DNA from: Sphingomonas sp.
GTDB lineage: Bacteria > Pseudomonadota > Alphaproteobacteria > Sphingomonadales > Sphingomonadaceae
Length of the DNA stretch: 64,000 nucleotides
Assembly: GCA_003248865.1 (NCBI GenBank)
Contig: QFPK01000012.1
Coordinates: 1 to 64,000, forward strand
Direction of reading: 5' to 3'
Numbering within the stretch: position 1 is the first letter of the stretch; every line of letters starts with the position of its first letter. Below the pieces are notes generated by a model. It was given only the letters and a program-made list of their open reading frames with translations. It searched no databases and was not told the origin of the DNA. A program made the position numbers and the translations under genes. This document shows positions 60,652 through 64,000 of this stretch, one piece after another.

Positions 60652-61260
60652 TCAGCGTGTCAGCTTGGCGGCCATGCCCATGATGTCGTCGAGCGGGTTT
60701 CCGTCTCCGTCAAGGTCGAGCATCGAGGCGAGCCCCCCTAGGCCGCCGGCTGCCGCCAGCTGGCCGCCGCCGAGACCGCCCAGCACCTGACCCAGCAGGC
60801 CGCCGAGGCCGCCCATTGCACCGCCCTCTGCGGGCGCTGCGGCGGAACCGGCGCTGGCGGATTTCGCCATCATGCCGGCGGCTGCCATGGCGACGATGGG
60901 GAGCAGCTTTTTCAGCAGGTCCGCGCTGATGCCGGTGGTGCCGGCGGCTTGCCCGGCCACCGTGCGGCTGACATCGGGAGAGCCGAAGATCTGCCCCAGC
61001 ACCTGATTGCCCTGATCGATGGGCGTGGCGTTGGGGGACAGCACGGCATCCAGCAGCCCGCCGCCGCCGAGGCCGCCCAGCATGCCGGCCAGCCCGTCCA
61101 GGCCGCCTGCGCCGCCGGCCTGCTTCTTGAAGCCGCCCAGCACAGCGGGCAGCAGCGCGGCCGCGCCGGTGGCGACGGTCTGCTGGTCCACGCCCAGTTC
61201 CGTTGCGATCTGTTGCAGGCCGCCCAGGCCGCCCAGTGCGTCGATCAGATTGTTGCTCAT
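60652..61260 (-). CDS. DUF937-family protein
   Basis: 202 residues from the ATG at 61260. NLIDALGGLGGLQQIATELG is the usual opening, with a Gly-rich repetitive body (GGLDGLAGMLGGLGGGGLLD) and MLDLDGDGNPLDDIMGMA at the end. The protein resembles YidB-like DUF937 members. Low complexity makes folding uncertain; no function is known. It is divergent from the PLP enzyme gene, with a 125-base gap. Confidence 0.85.
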   Translation of the reverse strand: MSNNLIDALGGLGGLQQIATELGVDQQTVATGAAALLPAVLGGFKKQAGGAGGLDGLAGMLGGLGGGGLLDAVLSPNATPIDQGNQVLGQIFGSPDVSRTVAGQAAGTTGISADLLKKLLPIVAMAAAGMMAKSASAGSAAAPAEGGAMGGLGGLLGQVLGGLGGGQLAAAGGLGGLASMLDLDGDGNPLDDIMGMAAKLTR

Positions 61261-61385
61261 GGTTTGCCGATTCCCCTGTTGTAATGCCGGCCCGCTATTC
61301 ACGCTGGTGCGGGCTGCCGCAAGGTGGCCCGTGCGTGCAATTGTCAGCTTTCGACCGTAAAGCGGTGAGCGGAAGGAGCGTTCAG

Positions 61386-62690
61386 ATGAACAATGACGAT
61401 CTCCCTGCGGGCAACCGCCGCCGTCCGAAGCCGGATGTGCTGTCGATCGGCAACCACCGGCTGAAACCCGCCACGCTGATGATGGGCCATGGCTATGACC
61501 CGTCCTTGTCGGAAGGGGCGCTGAAGCCGCCGATCTTCCTCACCTCCACCTTCGTGTTCGAATCGGCGGCCGCCGGGAAGCGCTTCTTCGAGGGCGTGAC
61601 GGGCAAGCGCCCGGGCGGGGCGGAGGGGCTGATCTATTCCCGCTTCAACGGCCCCAATCAGGAGATATTGGAGGACCGGCTGTCGATCTGGGAGGAGGCC
61701 GAGGACGCGCTGAGTTTCTCCTCCGGCATGTCGGCCATCGCGACCCTGTTGATGACCTTCTGCCAGCCCGGCGACATCGTGGTGCATTCCGGCCCGCTCT
61801 ATGCCGCGACCGAGACGCTGATCGCGCGCATATTGGGCAAGTTCGGCGTGGGCTGGCTGGACTTTCCGGCGGGCGCCAGCGAGGCCGAGATCGAGGCCGT
61901 GGTGGCGGCCGCGAAGGCGAAGGGGCGCGTCGCGCTGATCTATCTGGAAAGCCCGGCGAACCCCACCAACGCGCTGGTGGATGTGGAGGCGGTGCGCTGC
62001 GTCCGCGACCGGCTGCTGGGCGCGGAGGACGGGCCGCCGATCGCCATCGACAACACTTTCCTGGGGCCCTTGTGGCAGAAGCCGCTGGCGCATGGCGCGG
62101 AGCTGAGCATCTACAGCCTGACGAAATATGCCGGGGGCCATTCCGATCTGGTGGCTGGCGCCGTGGTGGGCGCGGCGCGGCTGATCAACCCCATCCGCAT
62201 GATGCGCAACACCATAGGCACCATCGCGGACCCCAACACGGCGTGGATGCTGCTGCGCAGCCTGGAGACGCTGGAGCTGCGCATGAGCCGTGCGGGCGAG
62301 AATGCCGCGAAGGTGTGCGAGTTCCTGCGCGCGCATCCCAAGGTGGAACATGTCGGCTATCTGGGCTTTCTGGCCGACGATCCGTCGTCGCAGGGGGACA
62401 TTTATCGCCGCCACTGCACGGGGGCGGGTTCCACCTTCTCGCTGTATCTGAAGGGGGGCGAGCGCGAGGCCTTTGCCTTCCTCGATGCACTCACCATCGC
62501 CAAGCTGGCCGTCAGCCTGGGCGGCACCGAAACGCTCGCTTCCGCGCCCGCCGCGATGACGCACCTGTCCGTGCCGGACGCGCGAAAAGCCTTGCTGGGG
62601 ATCATGGACAATCTTGTCCGAATCTCGATAGGCGTGGAAGACGCCGACGACCTGATTGCCGATTTCACCCAGGCGCTGGAGAAGATCTGA
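61386..62690 (+). CDS. Cys/Met-metabolism PLP enzyme (methionine gamma-lyase / cystathionine gamma-synthase type)
   Basis: 434 residues, ATG 61386 after AAGGAG. TSTFVFES, YSRFNGPNQEILEDRL, FSSGMSAIATLL, DNTFLGPLWQKPL and the PLP-lysine motif YSLTKYAGGHSDLVAGAVVG define the family. AAGSTFS-like GAGSTFSLYLKGG and the C-terminal RISIGVEDADDLIADF close it. It breaks or forms C-S bonds of sulfur amino acids. MTA phosphorylase lies two genes on, which favours a methionine-salvage or gamma-lyase role. The exact reaction cannot be fixed. Confidence 0.88.
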   Translation: MNNDDLPAGNRRRPKPDVLSIGNHRLKPATLMMGHGYDPSLSEGALKPPIFLTSTFVFESAAAGKRFFEGVTGKRPGGAEGLIYSRFNGPNQEILEDRLSIWEEAEDALSFSSGMSAIATLLMTFCQPGDIVVHSGPLYAATETLIARILGKFGVGWLDFPAGASEAEIEAVVAAAKAKGRVALIYLESPANPTNALVDVEAVRCVRDRLLGAEDGPPIAIDNTFLGPLWQKPLAHGAELSIYSLTKYAGGHSDLVAGAVVGAARLINPIRMMRNTIGTIADPNTAWMLLRSLETLELRMSRAGENAAKVCEFLRAHPKVEHVGYLGFLADDPSSQGDIYRRHCTGAGSTFSLYLKGGEREAFAFLDALTIAKLAVSLGGTETLASAPAAMTHLSVPDARKALLGIMDNLVRISIGVEDADDLIADFTQALEKI

Positions 62691-63485
62691 ATGAAACGCG
62701 TATTCGCCGTCCTGCTGTTGTTGACGGCCACCCCCACGCTGGCCTGGGGCCAGAACGGCCACCGCATCACCGGCGCCATTGCAGACAAGCATCTGTCGCC
62801 GAAGGCGCGTGCCGGCGTGACGGAGATACTGGGCACGGAAACGCTGGCGGAAGCCTCCGTCTGGCCGGATTTCATGCGGTCCGCGCCCGACAGTTTCTGG
62901 CAGAAGGACTCCGTGCCCTTCCATTATGTGACCATCCCTGTCGGCGGGACAGCCTATTCCGGGGCGCCGCCGCAGGGCGATGCCGCGACGGCGCTGGCGA
63001 AATATTCCGCCGTGCTGCGCGATCCGCGCGCCAGCCTGTCTGACCGGCAGACGGCGCTGCGCTTCGTGATCCATATCGTGGGCGATCTCTCCCAGCCGCT
63101 GCATGTGGGGCGTGAGGGCGACCGGGGCGGCAATGATGTGAAGGTCAGCTTCTTCGGCGACCCCACCAACCTGCATACGCTGTGGGATACGCTGCTGGTA
63201 GAGAACCAGAATCTGTCGTTCAGCGAATGGACGCCCTGGCTGCTGGCGGCGGCGACGCCTCAGCAGATGCGGGAATGGTCCAGCCCGGACCCGATGCAGT
63301 GGATCGCGGACAGCATCGTCGTGCGCGAGACGATCTATCCGGCCAATCCGGAGCTGGGCTATTCCTATGTGTTCCAGCAGAACGACAATCTGCGCCGGCA
63401 GCTGACCAAGGGCGGGTTCCGGCTGGCCAGCTATCTGAACGCACTGTTCGACGCGCCCGTTCCCGCGCCGGGGAAGCAGAAGTGA
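62691..63485 (+). CDS. S1/P1-type zinc nuclease, exported
   Basis: 264 residues. The signal ends so that the mature protein starts with Trp19 (LAWGQNGH), the unusual N-terminal zinc ligand of this family. Zinc residues are visible in SVWPD, FHYV, RFVIHIVGDLSQPLHVG and NLHTLWD. The enzyme cuts single-stranded nucleic acids and removes 3' phosphates outside the cytoplasm. The start directly follows the stop of the PLP enzyme gene, and its end overlaps the next start by four bases. Confidence 0.92.
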   Translation: MKRVFAVLLLLTATPTLAWGQNGHRITGAIADKHLSPKARAGVTEILGTETLAEASVWPDFMRSAPDSFWQKDSVPFHYVTIPVGGTAYSGAPPQGDAATALAKYSAVLRDPRASLSDRQTALRFVIHIVGDLSQPLHVGREGDRGGNDVKVSFFGDPTNLHTLWDTLLVENQNLSFSEWTPWLLAAATPQQMREWSSPDPMQWIADSIVVRETIYPANPELGYSYVFQQNDNLRRQLTKGGFRLASYLNALFDAPVPAPGKQK

Positions 63486-64000
63486 AGCTGGGCATCATCG
63501 GCGGCAGCGGGCTCTATGCGCTTCCCCAGCTGGAGGCCGTGCACCGCCATGCGCAGGAAACGCCCTGGGGCTGGCCCTCCGACGTGCTGGTGGAAGGCGT
63601 GATCGCGGACCTGCCGGTGGTGTTCCTGCCGCGCCACGGGCCGCACCACGCCATTGCTCCCCATGAGATCAACTATCGCGCCAATATCGCGGCGCTGAAG
63701 GCCATCGGCTGCACGGCCGTGGTGTCGGTGGCCGCCTGCGGCAGCTTCACCGACGATCTGCCGCCCGGCACGCTGGCGGTGCCGCACCAGATCGTGGACC
63801 GCACACAGGGCCGGGCCGACAGCTTCTTCGGCGGCGGGCTGGTCGCGCATGTCAGCCTGGCGGACCCCATCGCCACCGAGCTTGCGGATGCCATATTGGC
63901 CGCCGCCACCGGGATCGGCGCGCCCGCGAAGGGCGGCGGCACCTATCTGGCGGTGCAGGGCCCGCGCTTCGCCACGCGGGCGGAAAGCCGGCTGGCGAAG
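63482..64000 (+). CDS. mtnP: S-methyl-5'-thioadenosine phosphorylase, 5' part (cut by window end)
   Basis: 173 codons from a GTG overlapping the nuclease stop (GTGA), continuing past the window. IIGGSGLYALPQLEAV, LPRHGPHHAIAPHEINYRANIAAL, VSVAACGSFTDDL and QIVDRTQGRADSFF (partly quoted) are purine phosphorylase/MtnP signatures. It splits methylthioadenosine into adenine and methylthioribose-phosphate for methionine salvage. A methylthioinosine-specific form is possible; the distinguishing C-terminal part is missing. Confidence 0.9.
   Translation, partial: MKLGIIGGSGLYALPQLEAVHRHAQETPWGWPSDVLVEGVIADLPVVFLPRHGPHHAIAPHEINYRANIAALKAIGCTAVVSVAACGSFTDDLPPGTLAVPHQIVDRTQGRADSFFGGGLVAHVSLADPIATELADAILAAATGIGAPAKGGGTYLAVQGPRFATRAESRLAK

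Overview
The window reads as a high-GC alphaproteobacterial chromosome segment, most likely from Sphingomonadales. The support is gene content and order: rimP-nusA-ylxR/L7Ae-infB-rbfA divergent from hisG-hisD; aat facing a DUF2155-mlaD-NDUFA12 set; rluD-rpoH; DUF6491 and DUF2147 exported proteins; an adenosine-kinase-type PfkB protein; and coupled acyl-CoA dehydrogenase/ETF genes. No rRNA, tRNA or CRISPR array was found. Genus and species cannot be fixed from the sequence alone.

Layout. 1-7250 is accessory DNA: the edge of an IS3-type insertion sequence, an ArdA antirestriction gene, a truncated exported peptide, a winged-helix/Ser-Thr kinase/TPR fusion, a CoiA-like nuclease and a tyrosine integrase. 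It ends in a non-coding stretch with three CTGTGCAG repeats, one perfect DnaA box and an AT-rich tract. 7288-11758 is ordinary chromosome: a membrane protein, an aldose sugar dehydrogenase, a TetR regulator, an isoaspartyl peptidase and an acyl-CoA dehydrogenase. 11921-15096 is the rpmH-rnpA-yidD-yidC-engB ribosome/membrane-insertion operon. 15158-21808 carries a nitronate-monooxygenase-like flavoprotein, a secreted unknown, etfBA, an NAD-dependent reductase, a 3-hydroxyacyl-CoA dehydrogenase and a lipoprotein. 21902-28099 is the nusA-infB translation operon, divergent from hisGD (28244-30189).

30271-37933 holds a PfkB kinase, a bestrophin, a gamma-glutamylcyclotransferase-like protein, gltX, the biotin-carrying carboxylase alpha chain and yqgE. 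38038-41772 has a peroxiredoxin, a dienelactone hydrolase, dapD and a HAD phosphatase around a 475-nt non-coding block with a parS-like palindrome. 41800-50781 has a subtilisin autotransporter lipoprotein, a DegP-type protease, a Tat-exported amidase, aat, and an envelope/respiration gene set ending at a two-domain cold-shock protein. 50997-52931 is a CoxG-XdhC-MocA molybdenum-enzyme maturation trio. 53259-58528 has rpoH, rluD, a JAMM protease, a cold-shock protein, a DjlA-like J-protein, an EamA transporter and an AmpD-type amidase. 58788-64000 has a beta-propeller lipoprotein, a DUF937 protein, a PLP sulfur-amino-acid enzyme, an S1/P1 nuclease and the start of MTA phosphorylase.

Functional links. 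Acyl-CoA dehydrogenase, ETF, hydroxyacyl-CoA dehydrogenase and the PccA-like carboxylase together suggest branched-chain amino acid or fatty acid oxidation. The PLP enzyme and MTA phosphorylase point to methionine and sulfur salvage.

The most unusual structure is non-coding. A family of composite palindromic repeats (two outer hairpins in inverted orientation around a central hairpin) occurs in intergenic gaps from about 33 to 60 kb, with compensatory base changes in one copy. Also notable are the parS-like 16-mer inside a block bounded by a perfect 24-bp inverted repeat, and a threefold 31-bp tandem duplication of a gene's 3' end.
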